DNA of 64,000 nt from Leeuwenhoekiella sp. MAR_2009_132 (GTDB lineage Bacteria > Bacteroidota > Bacteroidia > Flavobacteriales > Flavobacteriaceae), in NCBI RefSeq assembly GCF_000687915.1, contig NZ_JHZY01000004.1, positions 1,560,001 through 1,624,000 on the forward strand. Reading direction: 5' to 3'. Positions 44,613 to 52,473 of this stretch are shown here, piece by piece (position 1 is the first letter of the stretch; each line of letters starts with the position of its first letter). The notes below the pieces were generated by a model that did no database searches, was not told where the DNA came from, and was given only the letters and a program-made list of their open reading frames with translations. A program made the position numbers and the translations under genes.

Positions 44613-45947
44613 ATGGATCCATTTTTTGTAAAAGGTGCTCAGCTTTTTCTGAGTCTTTCAATATTAATCGTACTTCACGAGTTTGGTCATTTTATACCGG
44701 CCCGTTTATTTAAAATACGTGTAGAGAAATTCTTCCTGTTTTTTGATGTCAAATTTGCCCTGTTTAAAAAACAAATTGGGGAAACAGTTTATGGTATAGG
44801 CTGGTTGCCTCTGGGTGGTTATGTAAAAATCGCCGGGATGATAGATGAGAGTATGGATAAGGAGGCTATGGCTCAGGAACCTAAAGAATGGGAATTTCGT
44901 TCTAAGCCGGCCTGGCAGCGACTTATCGTTATGATAGGTGGAGTTACCGTAAATATTGTGCTAGGATTCTTTATCTACATAATGATCATTGCAACTTATG
45001 GGGATGAGTATTCTACACCAGAAGATTTAAAATACGGCTTTGGTTTCACCCCTACGATGGAGCAGTATGGCTTTGAACAGGGAGACAAAATACTTGCTGT
45101 AAATGGTGAAGAATTAGAAGATCAGTTAGCGTTTCCGCAAATGTTAATGATGCGTGATGTTTCTAAAGTTACGGTACTTCACGAAAACGGAAGTCAGGAA
45201 GAATTAAGCCTTCCTGATGATATTGGGATGCAGTTGTTTAAATCTGGTGAGATGTTTGGGGTTAACTTTCCGCGTACACCGGTCTATTTAGATTCGGTTT
45301 TTGGAGGTGCAGAACAAGCAGGAGTACTGGGGACCGATGAATTATTGAAAATAAATGATTACCCCATAAAATATAAAAGTGATGCGAGTTACGCCTTGCA
45401 GGCTAAAAAAGATAGTATCGCAACCATTACCGTTTCTCGGGACGGAGTAGAGCGCAAATTTGAAATCCCTATGGGTGATCAAAAAATGGTAGGAGTAGGT
45501 TTTGGCTTTGCAGATAAAGACTATTTAATGCCAGAACGTCGTAAGCGGGAATATGGTATTGGAGAAAGTATTAGTAGAGGTGTAGGTTATGGGTATGATA
45601 AATTGAGGGACTATGTAACTCAGTTTAAATATGTGTTTACTTCTAAAGGAGCCTCTCAGGTAGGTGGTTTTGGAGCGATTGCAGGCCTTTTTCCTGACAC
45701 ATGGAACTGGTTGTCCTTTTGGGAAACTACCGCGTTTATATCGATCATACTGGCGTTTATGAATATTTTACCTATACCGGCATTAGATGGTGGGCACGTA
45801 ATGTTCTTATTGTATGAAATTATTACCGGAAGAAAACCTAGCGACAAATTTTTAGAATATGCGCAAATGATAGGCTTCTTCTTGCTAATTGCCTTAGTAT
45901 TATATGCTAACGGAAACGATGTGTATCGCTGGATCACGGGTGGATAA
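44613..45947 (+). CDS. rseP: RIP zinc metalloprotease RseP
   Basis: A 444-residue site-2 protease. Zinc-binding HEFGH (22-26) in the first helix, a PDZ pair (about 130-300) and the LDGGH motif near 390 in the late membrane helices. It cuts anti-sigma factors or signal-peptide remnants inside the membrane. Lengths and order match Flavobacterial RseP. Two hundred and forty bases before it carry no gene. Confidence 0.95.
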   Translation: MDPFFVKGAQLFLSLSILIVLHEFGHFIPARLFKIRVEKFFLFFDVKFALFKKQIGETVYGIGWLPLGGYVKIAGMIDESMDKEAMAQEPKEWEFRSKPAWQRLIVMIGGVTVNIVLGFFIYIMIIATYGDEYSTPEDLKYGFGFTPTMEQYGFEQGDKILAVNGEELEDQLAFPQMLMMRDVSKVTVLHENGSQEELSLPDDIGMQLFKSGEMFGVNFPRTPVYLDSVFGGAEQAGVLGTDELLKINDYPIKYKSDASYALQAKKDSIATITVSRDGVERKFEIPMGDQKMVGVGFGFADKDYLMPERRKREYGIGESISRGVGYGYDKLRDYVTQFKYVFTSKGASQVGGFGAIAGLFPDTWNWLSFWETTAFISIILAFMNILPIPALDGGHVMFLLYEIITGRKPSDKFLEYAQMIGFFLLIALVLYANGNDVYRWITGG

Positions 45948-45999
45948 GCTTAGAAAAACAATTTTTAAAATGCTTTAAAAAAGTTTTTTAAAAATTGTT

Positions 46000-46028
46000 T
46001 TGTGGGTTTAAATAGTTGTGTATATTTG
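46000..46028 (+). promoter_or_regulatory. Promoter of tRNA-Asn
   Basis: TTG (46000-46002), 18 bases, then TATATTTG (46021-46028), matching both Bacteroidota promoter elements. A GTTCTTTAA stretch (46056-46064) in the leader resembles boxA of antitermination. Confidence 0.65.
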
Positions 46029-46124
46029 CATCCGCTTTCAGCAAATAAGCGAAACGTTCTTTAAGACATAACAAACTTCAACATTGCGATGTTGATAGAT
46101 GATTTTAAAAATTTAAAGATAAAT

Positions 46125-46198
46125 TCCTCCTTAGCTCAGTTGGTTAGAGCATTTGACTGTTAATCAAAGGGTCCTTGGTTCGAGCCCAAGAGGGGGAG
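46125..46198 (+). tRNA. tRNA-Asn (GTT)
   Basis: A 74-base cloverleaf: acceptor TCCTCCT/AGGGGGA, D stem GCTC/GAGC, anticodon arm TTTGA-CTGTTAA-TCAAA with anticodon GTT, T arm CTTGG-TTCGAGC-CCAAG. The discriminator base is G and CCA is not encoded. The following hairpin ends the transcript. Confidence 0.95.
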
Positions 46199-46205
46199 CA
46201 AAATT

Positions 46206-46233
46206 AAGCCTTAACTAATTCTAGTTGAGGCTT
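46206..46233 (+). terminator. Terminator after tRNA-Asn
   Basis: AAGCCTTAACTA (46206-46217) pairs with TAGTTGAGGCTT (46222-46233) with one G-T pair, followed by a T run to 46237. Confidence 0.88.
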
Positions 46234-46386
46234 TTTTGTTTTTAGGCGGTTTGGTTTATCTAACCGTTTATCTAAAATAGATTAGACAGCAGAAGAAAAA
46301 GGTAGCTCTTCTTATGAGTTGGCTAATATTGCAATGAGTTTAAGTTTAATGGAAGCTAGATAAGCTTTAAGTGAAATTTAAATTTT

Positions 46387-47367
46387 CTAACCTAGAAAAA
46401 CCTCTTGATTATGCCAAGCTAAAGCTTCAACAGAAGGTAGATACTTTTCATATTTAGGCAATTTAATTGGAAATCCACTAAGATCTAGAAGCTCTCTCGT
46501 AGATTCAGATTCATTTATAGAAGAAGAGATTTGCACTTTATACTTTAAGTCTATCGTTATGAGACCTCTATCAAATGCTCTATGCAAAGTAGGGCTTAAG
46601 GATATGCCATTGCTTATAGTATCATCCTGACTTTGACTAAAAGGAATTATGTGGCAGGCGTCAACCATCTGAAAATTATGATTGGAAATGACTTTTAATC
46701 CTGAAATACAACAAGTATAGTCATATATCTTAGGTACTGTTTTTTTGAATACACCTCCTCTAACAAATAATTCCTCTTCAAAATTAGTTTCTTCAAGTTT
46801 AGCTTTAATACTATTCAATTTTAATACGTATTCAGCTCTTGAATCATTTAATATTTGTTGCTCTATTATGTTTTCTAAATATCCTTGTTTATTAGCTTGA
46901 AGAGCAAGTGTATGTCCCGGAAAGTATGACTCTAATAGAAATTTCTTCATTATAATTCTATAGGACTGTATTTGAAGTAATTCAAATAATTCCTTGTCAA
47001 TTTCAGCAAAGGCAACTAGTTCAATAAGTTTGTAAATGCTTTTTGCACTTTTCATTTTATCAAACGTTCTTTCAAAACCCATTCGAGGAATTAATCTATA
47101 AAAAGGTTCACTTTTCATGTGGAAAAAAGGAAGGGCAAAATTATCGTGATGCCCTGTTTCAACTAAAGCAGCAAAATATTCTTTAAATCTTAATACCAAT
47201 TCTGGAGTAATGTCAAATCTATTACTAGTTAATAGACCTCTTTCAGCAATATCTATGATAGAAATCAGAAGAATAGGCTTGTGAGGAGCTTTGCCAAAGC
47301 CAGGATTAAAACCTCTATTCAATTTCTTGAAATGGTTTAAATATTTTACTAATAATTCTTCCATCAT
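46387..47367 (-). CDS. Probable type IV restriction endonuclease, SBD-like plus HNH
   Basis: A 326-residue protein. The C-terminal third is an HNH_2-type nuclease: Cys219-Cys220-ISGL, His239 in DACHIIPFSQ, Asn253 (SNGISLSP) and His262 (LHRAFDRG). The N-terminal half carries KAPHKPILL (26-34) and a later LPFFHMK (79-85) with a FYRLIP strand, which resemble the sulfur-binding domain of ScoMcrA-type nucleases that cut phosphorothioate or methylated DNA. A defence role against modified DNA is inferred. It sits right behind tRNA-Asn, on the other strand, with no partner gene. The N-terminal match was judged by eye only. Confidence 0.72.
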   Translation of the reverse strand: MMEELLVKYLNHFKKLNRGFNPGFGKAPHKPILLISIIDIAERGLLTSNRFDITPELVLRFKEYFAALVETGHHDNFALPFFHMKSEPFYRLIPRMGFERTFDKMKSAKSIYKLIELVAFAEIDKELFELLQIQSYRIIMKKFLLESYFPGHTLALQANKQGYLENIIEQQILNDSRAEYVLKLNSIKAKLEETNFEEELFVRGGVFKKTVPKIYDYTCCISGLKVISNHNFQMVDACHIIPFSQSQDDTISNGISLSPTLHRAFDRGLITIDLKYKVQISSSINESESTRELLDLSGFPIKLPKYEKYLPSVEALAWHNQEVFLG

Positions 47368-47545
47368 TGTTTAAGTCCATTATTGAAATTTAAACTTTTC
47401 ATCATGAATTAAAGAAAATGATGTAGAAAAAATCTGATAATAAAAGGCCTCTTTGTTCTTATACATTTCGTTTTCATCTCCTTACCACTCTCAACTTACC
47501 CTATCAATACTTTACACAAAAATTCGATTTTCATAAATTTCTCAA

Positions 47546-47563
47546 TGTAAAGCTTGCTTTACA
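47546..47563. promoter_or_regulatory. Palindromic operator, distal copy
   Basis: TGTAAAGCTTGCTTTACA: TGTAAAG, four bases, CTTTACA. It covers the -33 TTG (47554-47556) of the promoter of the 4-TM/XRE operon. Confidence 0.78.
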
Positions 47564-47585
47564 TTTGAAAATAGGTTTATATTTG
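47554..47585 (+). promoter_or_regulatory. Promoter of the 4-TM protein/XRE/TVP38 operon
   Basis: TTG (47554-47556), 21 bases, then TATATTTG (47578-47585), both elements of the Bacteroidota consensus. Each element overlaps one palindrome. Confidence 0.72.
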
Positions 47586-47601
47586 TAAAGTGTACTTTAC
47601 A
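47584..47601. promoter_or_regulatory. Palindromic operator, proximal copy
   Basis: TGTAAAGTGTACTTTACA, same arms and spacing as the copy 38 bases upstream. It overlaps the last two bases of the -7 box and runs into the start of the transcript. Confidence 0.8.
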
Positions 47602-47622
47602 TTAATCAAAAAACAATCAATT

Positions 47623-48012
47623 ATGAAATCAAAACAGAAATTTTCAAAAAAGTATCTTCTAATGTGGGCATTAGCCTGGGTGTGTACCACAGCCCTGGTA
47701 ACCTTTGGCTCTATGTATTTATGGGAATCATCACTGCTTACGGGCATTGCTATTATACTAAGTCTGGCTGTGGGAGTAGGTATGGTGCTTGCTAATAGAA
47801 AATTTGTAAACGCGGCTGATGAGTTGCAACGTAAAATTCAATTAGAATCTATGGGGCTTACGCTTGGGCTCACCGTTGTGGTAGGTCTTGCCTATTCTCA
47901 ATTAGATACTACCGGCTTACTCAATTCTGATGCTGAGATTAGCACCCTGTTGTTGTTTATGGGGGTGACGTATATAGTTTGTACTGCCATTAATAGCCGA
48001 AAGTACTCATGA
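47623..48012 (+). CDS. Four-helix membrane protein, partner of small XRE regulator
   Basis: A 129-residue protein from the ATG at 47623 (MKSKQKF); the longer GTG form from 47590 would start inside the proximal operator and is rejected. Four hydrophobic helices (about 13-33, 39-58, 77-95, 104-122) and a short basic N-terminus. A stretch ADELQRKIQLES links helices 2 and 3. Stop and the regulator's start overlap (ATGA). Such two-gene pairs (small XRE plus multi-helix protein) occur in many phyla and the function is unknown. Confidence 0.82.
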   Translation: MKSKQKFSKKYLLMWALAWVCTTALVTFGSMYLWESSLLTGIAIILSLAVGVGMVLANRKFVNAADELQRKIQLESMGLTLGLTVVVGLAYSQLDTTGLLNSDAEISTLLLFMGVTYIVCTAINSRKYS

Positions 48013-48203
48013 AAAACAACATCAAAACGCTAAGAGCCACGTTTGATTTCACTCAGGAAGATTTGGCAAACCGCATAGAAGTCTCGCGGCAGACGATTAA
48101 TGCCATAGAAAAAGGTAAATTTGACCCAAGTTTACCTACCGCTTTTAGACTCGCAGCTGTATTTAAATGTACCATAGAAGAGCTGTTTGTCTATGAGCCC
48201 TAG
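48009..48203 (+). CDS. Small XRE-family helix-turn-helix regulator
   Basis: A 64-residue protein that is little more than one XRE/Cro-type HTH (TLRATFDFTQEDLANRIEVS, then RQTINAIEKGKFDPSLPTA), ending IEELFVYEP. It overlaps the membrane-protein gene by 4 bases and precedes the TVP38 gene by 14. The twin palindromes over the operon promoter are its probable sites, giving autorepression. Confidence 0.93.
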   Translation: MKNNIKTLRATFDFTQEDLANRIEVSRQTINAIEKGKFDPSLPTAFRLAAVFKCTIEELFVYEP

Positions 48204-48217
48204 TCTAAAATGTTACC

Positions 48218-48931
48218 ATGCAGAAATTTATCTCAAATAATCTACCTAAACTGGTTTCGGTCTTGCTGTTTTTAAGTCTGGTACTGGCCTATTTTTTTAT
48301 CCCAGATGTGCAAACCTTTTTTAATAAGGCCTGGCAGATTTTAACCAGTGGCGATGAGCAGCGTATTGAGAAGTGGGTCTCTTCCTTTGGCTGGGTAGGA
48401 CCTGTTGTGTTAATTGTAGCCATGATCGCCCAGATGTTTTTAATTATAATTCCCTCTGTAGTACTTATGGCTGTTTGTATTCTTGCCTACGGGCCCGTCT
48501 GGGGAAGTTTACTCGTGTTTGTGGCTATAGGGTGTGCTTCTAGCGTAGGGTATCTTTTGGGTAAAAAATTAGGATCTGGATTAATTAATAAATTGATAGG
48601 TTCTTCTACCGAAGCTAAGCTCGAAGATTTTATTGAGGATTATGGCTTTTGGGCTATTGCAATAACACGCTTAAATCCGTTTTTATCTAATGATGCAATT
48701 AGTTTTGTAGGCGGAATATTAAAAATGAATTATCTGCGATTTATAAGCGCCACACTTCTTGGGGTAGCGCCATTAACAGTCTTTATTGCAATAATGGGAG
48801 AGCGCTCTGAAGGTATGAAAACCGGACTTTTATGGGGTTCTGTAGTAAGTCTTGTGATTTTTGGCCTGTATGTGTATTGGAGTAAACGTCGTAAAAAGAA
48901 ACTCAATAAATCACCAGAGTCTAAGAAATAA
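48218..48931 (+). CDS. TVP38/TMEM64 (DedA-like) membrane protein
   Basis: A 237-residue six-helix protein of the VTT/SNARE-associated fold. Recognisable segments are SVGYLLGKKLGSGLI, the re-entrant ITRLNPFLSNDAISFVGGI and GVAPLTVFIA. Relatives move lipids or affect ion stress tolerance. It is the third gene of the XRE-controlled operon, 14 bases after the regulator. Basic C-terminal tail. Its 3' end overlaps the convergent 120-residue gene by 21 bases. Confidence 0.9.
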   Translation: MQKFISNNLPKLVSVLLFLSLVLAYFFIPDVQTFFNKAWQILTSGDEQRIEKWVSSFGWVGPVVLIVAMIAQMFLIIIPSVVLMAVCILAYGPVWGSLLVFVAIGCASSVGYLLGKKLGSGLINKLIGSSTEAKLEDFIEDYGFWAIAITRLNPFLSNDAISFVGGILKMNYLRFISATLLGVAPLTVFIAIMGERSEGMKTGLLWGSVVSLVIFGLYVYWSKRRKKKLNKSPESKK

Positions 48932-49273
48932 TAAAGTGCCTAAAAGCATACTGTTGTAAAATACAAATTCAGAAAAATCAAAGCCGGCAAAAAAGCCCCT
49001 AAATCTTCCGGTGTAATCTGTAGCGCTTACTGAAGTATTTACGTAAAATGCTTCAAAAGGCCAGAAACCGTCAGACGTATGCTCTAAATACCCAACTTGT
49101 TGCAACTGGGACTTTAAGCCGATCTCTGAATCTGTTAACAAAAAAATCTCCACCGTCTTATGTTCTGCAGTAGCCTTTATTTTTGGGGAGATACCAAAAT
49201 AATTAACGCTTAAGGCAACACAGTTCATGAGCACCAGAAAAACAGTAATTCGTATTTTAAGAGATCTTTTCAT
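48911..49273 (-). CDS. Two-helix membrane protein, function unknown
   Basis: A 120-residue protein with an N-terminal helix (about 7-27) and a C-terminal helix (about 97-118) around a soluble, probably periplasmic middle part (ATAEHKTVEIFLLTDSEI). No family is recognised. Overlaps the convergent TVP38 stop by 21 bases. Coding is supported by a coherent two-helix topology and a codon choice like the neighbours. Confidence is moderate. Confidence 0.55.
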   Translation of the reverse strand: MKRSLKIRITVFLVLMNCVALSVNYFGISPKIKATAEHKTVEIFLLTDSEIGLKSQLQQVGYLEHTSDGFWPFEAFYVNTSVSATDYTGRFRGFFAGFDFSEFVFYNSMLLGTLLFLRLW

Positions 49274-49445
49274 TTCTATTTCTTAATAGCGAAGATACAG
49301 GAGCATGCTTAGGTGTGTTAGGGGGTTTCTCCCCAGAAATGGGTATGCTTTCAATTGAGACCAATCGGGTTTATTTTAAACAATCATTATCTTTAAATTT
49401 GTAGGTTTAGCGCGAAGTCTTTTCTTTGCCTTCAATGTTTGCACG

Positions 49446-50198
49446 ATGAGAAAACTAATAGCATACCCCTTAAGTATTATCTTCTATCTCGCTTTTGGCC
49501 TGGTAATCGTAATTTTTCATCCCATACAATGGTTGTGTTATAACCTTTTAGGATATCAGGCGCATAAAAAGAGTGTAGATTACCTCAATTTTATGATTAT
49601 GCGTACGCTCAATCTATTGGGCACACGTTTTAGTTTTGAAAATAAGCATACGATAAAGCGCGATCAGCCTATAATTATTGTGGCAAACCATCAGGGGCAG
49701 TGGGATATTCCGCCTATAATCTGGTATTTAAGACGTCTTCACCCTAAGTTTGTAAGCAAAGTAGAGCTGGGCAGGGGTATTCCCAGTATCTCATATAACC
49801 TGCGTAAAGGAGGTTCAGCATTAATAGACCGAAAAGACAAAAGACAATCTATACTTGCAATACGGGATCTCACTAAAACATTGAATGCGACAAACAGATC
49901 TGTTGTAATTTTTCCGGAAGGAACACGCAGTAAAACCGGTATCCCAAAGGAATTTGCTAAAGGAGGTTTAGTTACATTGTTTAAATCTATGCCCACAGCT
50001 TTAATCGTGCCTGTCACCATTAATAATTCGTGGAAGTTGATGCGCTGGGGAGGTTTTCCGCAAGACATAGGGGTTCACGTAAAGCATCACGTACACACAC
50101 CTATTCCGGTAGCAAATCACGATCCTGAAGAATTGGTGAAAATTGTACAGGCCGTGGTTTTGGCAGACTTTAAAGAAATACGACAGCACAGATCTTAA
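49446..50198 (+). CDS. Lysophospholipid acyltransferase (PlsC family)
   Basis: A 250-residue membrane-bound acyltransferase. Catalytic HxxxxD is NHQGQWD (His82, Asp87) and block 3 is FPEGTR (156-161). An N-terminal helix (about 7-28) anchors it. It acylates lysophosphatidic acid or related lipids. The downstream HD gene begins just after its stop, so an operon is likely. Confidence 0.93.
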   Translation: MRKLIAYPLSIIFYLAFGLVIVIFHPIQWLCYNLLGYQAHKKSVDYLNFMIMRTLNLLGTRFSFENKHTIKRDQPIIIVANHQGQWDIPPIIWYLRRLHPKFVSKVELGRGIPSISYNLRKGGSALIDRKDKRQSILAIRDLTKTLNATNRSVVIFPEGTRSKTGIPKEFAKGGLVTLFKSMPTALIVPVTINNSWKLMRWGGFPQDIGVHVKHHVHTPIPVANHDPEELVKIVQAVVLADFKEIRQHRS

Positions 50199-50214
50199 TT
50201 TAAAATATCTTCAA

Positions 50215-50892
50215 TTGAACGCGCTTTTACACTTACATAAATCAGACATCGAACTCATTGAGAAAACCAGTGTTTTTGTAAAAACAACGCTTTTAAATGC
50301 TGAAGGGGGCCACGACTGGTTTCATACCTTACGTGTTTATAAAAATGCGTTGCATATCGCACAGGGCGAAACGTGTAATATTATGGTTGTTGCCCTAGGC
50401 GCTTTACTGCATGATATTGCAGATTCAAAATTTCACGATGGTGATGAGCACGTAGGTCCACGAGTTGCACGGGAGTTTTTAAAAAAAGAAAATGCTGCAG
50501 AAAGTCTCATTGAGGCTGTGATTCTTATTATTGAAAATATCTCGTTTAAAGGCGGAAACCGAAAGACAGAGCATAACAGTATTGAGCTAAAAATCGTGCA
50601 GGATGCAGACCGACTAGATGCGATAGGAGCTATTGGGATAGCGCGAACTTTTAATTATGGCGGCTTTAAAAATCGAAAATTATACGATCCTGCTATACCG
50701 CCAAAACTAGATATGACTGTTGAAGAATATAAGAAGTCTGATGCGCCCACCATTAACCACTTCTACGAGAAGCTTTTACTTCTTAAAGACCGTATGCATA
50801 CTGAGACGGCAAAAAAAATAGCGGCAAAGCGGCACGAGTTTATGGAAGATTTTTTAACTCAATTCTATGCAGAATGGGAGGGAAGCTTGTAA
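50215..50892 (+). CDS. HD-domain phosphohydrolase
   Basis: A protein of 225 residues if it starts at TTG 50215, which is my choice; the longer form from TTG 50143 overlaps the acyltransferase gene by 56 bases. The HD metal site is visible: GHDWFHTLRV (His of the first motif), LLHDIAD (His-Asp) and QDADRLDAIGA (late Asp). It belongs to the YedJ/YpgQ-like group of cytosolic phosphohydrolases, with nucleotide-type substrates uncertain. No ATG lies near, so a TTG start is required. Confidence 0.85.
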   Translation: MNALLHLHKSDIELIEKTSVFVKTTLLNAEGGHDWFHTLRVYKNALHIAQGETCNIMVVALGALLHDIADSKFHDGDEHVGPRVAREFLKKENAAESLIEAVILIIENISFKGGNRKTEHNSIELKIVQDADRLDAIGAIGIARTFNYGGFKNRKLYDPAIPPKLDMTVEEYKKSDAPTINHFYEKLLLLKDRMHTETAKKIAAKRHEFMEDFLTQFYAEWEGSL

Positions 50893-51339
50893 TTATTGCC
50901 CTGTTTAGATTTTCGGTTTAGATTGCTTTTTAACACTAAAAAACGACAAGGGGCTAAAGTGAATTACTTAATCTATAAGGAAGCTTGTAACTGTTAAAGT
51001 TTAGTACTCTTCTTGATAAGAAAATAGCATTTTTAATAACTTTTTCAGCCTAAAAAAAGCTCAGGTAAAACACTTTTAAACGCCTGTAATTGCACTTGCT
51101 AAGGAGCTTTTTAGAGGTTAAAAAACGGTATATTTCTAAGTATTATATATTGGTATAATTACCTCGTTTTCAAGTTTTTGCAATGGTTTTCTGCATGTTG
51201 TAGGTAAATTCTTGTTTATGCTCAATGTTGAAAACTTTGTTGAAAACGTCAGGCCGCTTTTCGGCTTTAACCCTTCTTTTTTTTTGATATTTGTTAGTCC
51301 CTAATTATCGGTACTTAATCACTAAAAAAATAGACGGAC
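50893..51339. other. 447-base upstream region of nrdB
   Basis: No gene found. It holds a 12-base copy of the HD gene 3' end (GGAAGCTTGTAA, 50979-50990); a long inverted repeat CTAAAAA..GCTC/GAGCTTTTTAG (51050-51062 and 51104-51114); two tandem TGTTGAAAAC units (51226-51235, 51238-51247); a GCCG/CGGC hairpin (51253-51265); and a near-consensus -7 box GATATTTG (51286-51293). Confidence 0.6.
51226..51247 (+). repeat. Tandem TGTTGAAAAC repeat upstream of nrdB
   Basis: Two exact 10-base copies, period 12, at 51226-51235 and 51238-51247, about 40 bases ahead of the candidate -7 box. Position suits a regulator or DnaA-like protein acting on ribonucleotide reductase expression. Confidence 0.5.
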
Positions 51340-52326
51340 ATGAGTAATGCAGTAGAGCCAATTTTACAGGAAAACAAAAATCGATTTGTGATTTTTCCAA
51401 TACAACACCCTGATATCTGGGAGTGGTACAAAAAATCTGAAGCGAGTTTTTGGACTGCAGAAGAGATTGATCTACACCAGGATCTTTCAGACTGGACCAC
51501 TAAGCTAAATGCAGATGAGCGTTACTTTATAAAACATATTTTAGCATTCTTTGCCGCTTCAGACGGTATCGTAAATGAAAATCTTGCAGAAAACTTCGTA
51601 AATGAAGTACAATATTCTGAGGCTAAATTTTTCTACGGCTTTCAGATTATGATGGAAAATATTCATTCTGAAACGTACTCGTTGCTTATTGATACCTACG
51701 TTAAAGATGAAAAAGAAAAAGATCAGCTATTCAATGCGATCGAAACCTTTCCTGCAATCAAGAAAAAAGCAGACTGGGCTTTAAAATGGATTGACAGTCC
51801 TTCTTTTGCTGAGCGTTTAATCGCTTTTGCAGCCGTTGAAGGTATTTTCTTTTCTGGGGCATTTTGTTCAATCTTCTGGTTAAAGAAAAGAGGACTTATG
51901 CCAGGTCTTACGTTCTCAAATGAGTTGATTTCCAGAGATGAGGGTGTACATTGTGATTTTGCGGTGCACTTGCACAACAATCACTTGATAAATAAAGTTC
52001 CTAAAGAACGCATTCGCGAGATTATTGTTGATGCTTTAAATATTGAGCGTGAGTTTATTACAGAGTCACTTCCTGCTAGTTTAATAGGAATGAATTCTAA
52101 ATTAATGACACAATATCTTGAGTTTGTTACAGATAGATTGCTTGTAGAGTTAGAGTGCGAGAAGGAGTACAATACCACAAATCCATTTGATTTTATGGAT
52201 ATGATTTCCCTTCAGGGTAAAACTAACTTCTTTGAGAAGCGTGTAGGTGAGTACCAGAAGGCAGGTGTTGCAAGCGGAAGCGGCGGCACCGAAGGTCAAA
52301 AAATTAGCTTTGATGCTGATTTTTAG
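51340..52326 (+). CDS. nrdB: Ribonucleoside-diphosphate reductase, beta subunit (class Ia)
   Basis: A 328-residue R2 protein. Iron ligands and radical site follow the class I pattern: Asp75 ([10 protein letters not shown]), Glu106, His109 and Tyr113 (ENIHSETY), with the second set EGIFFSG/Glu and RDEGVHCDF further on. The radical tyrosine is present, so class Ia/Ib chemistry applies rather than Ic. The sequence is close to the eukaryotic-like R2 branch common in Bacteroidota. nrdA follows 147 bases on. Confidence 0.96.
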   Translation: MSNAVEPILQENKNRFVIFPIQHPDIWEWYKKSEASFWTAEEIDLHQDLSDWTTKLNADERYFIKHILAFFAASDGIVNENLAENFVNEVQYSEAKFFYGFQIMMENIHSETYSLLIDTYVKDEKEKDQLFNAIETFPAIKKKADWALKWIDSPSFAERLIAFAAVEGIFFSGAFCSIFWLKKRGLMPGLTFSNELISRDEGVHCDFAVHLHNNHLINKVPKERIREIIVDALNIEREFITESLPASLIGMNSKLMTQYLEFVTDRLLVELECEKEYNTTNPFDFMDMISLQGKTNFFEKRVGEYQKAGVASGSGGTEGQKISFDADF

Positions 52327-52473
52327 ATTATAATTTTCATTTTGGCTTAGGCCAAATACACAATACCATATTTATTTTAATTCAGGTTAAAATGTATTTC
52401 ATTTTGACCCATAAACCACTTTTTTCAAAATTTCGCCAAAATAATTTTGAAAAATCTTTAAAACTGAAGCCTT

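Noticed and set aside
50143..50214. Long start of the HD protein
   Set aside because: Overlaps the acyltransferase gene by 56 bases and reads as unrelated residues; the family homology begins after the stop of that gene.
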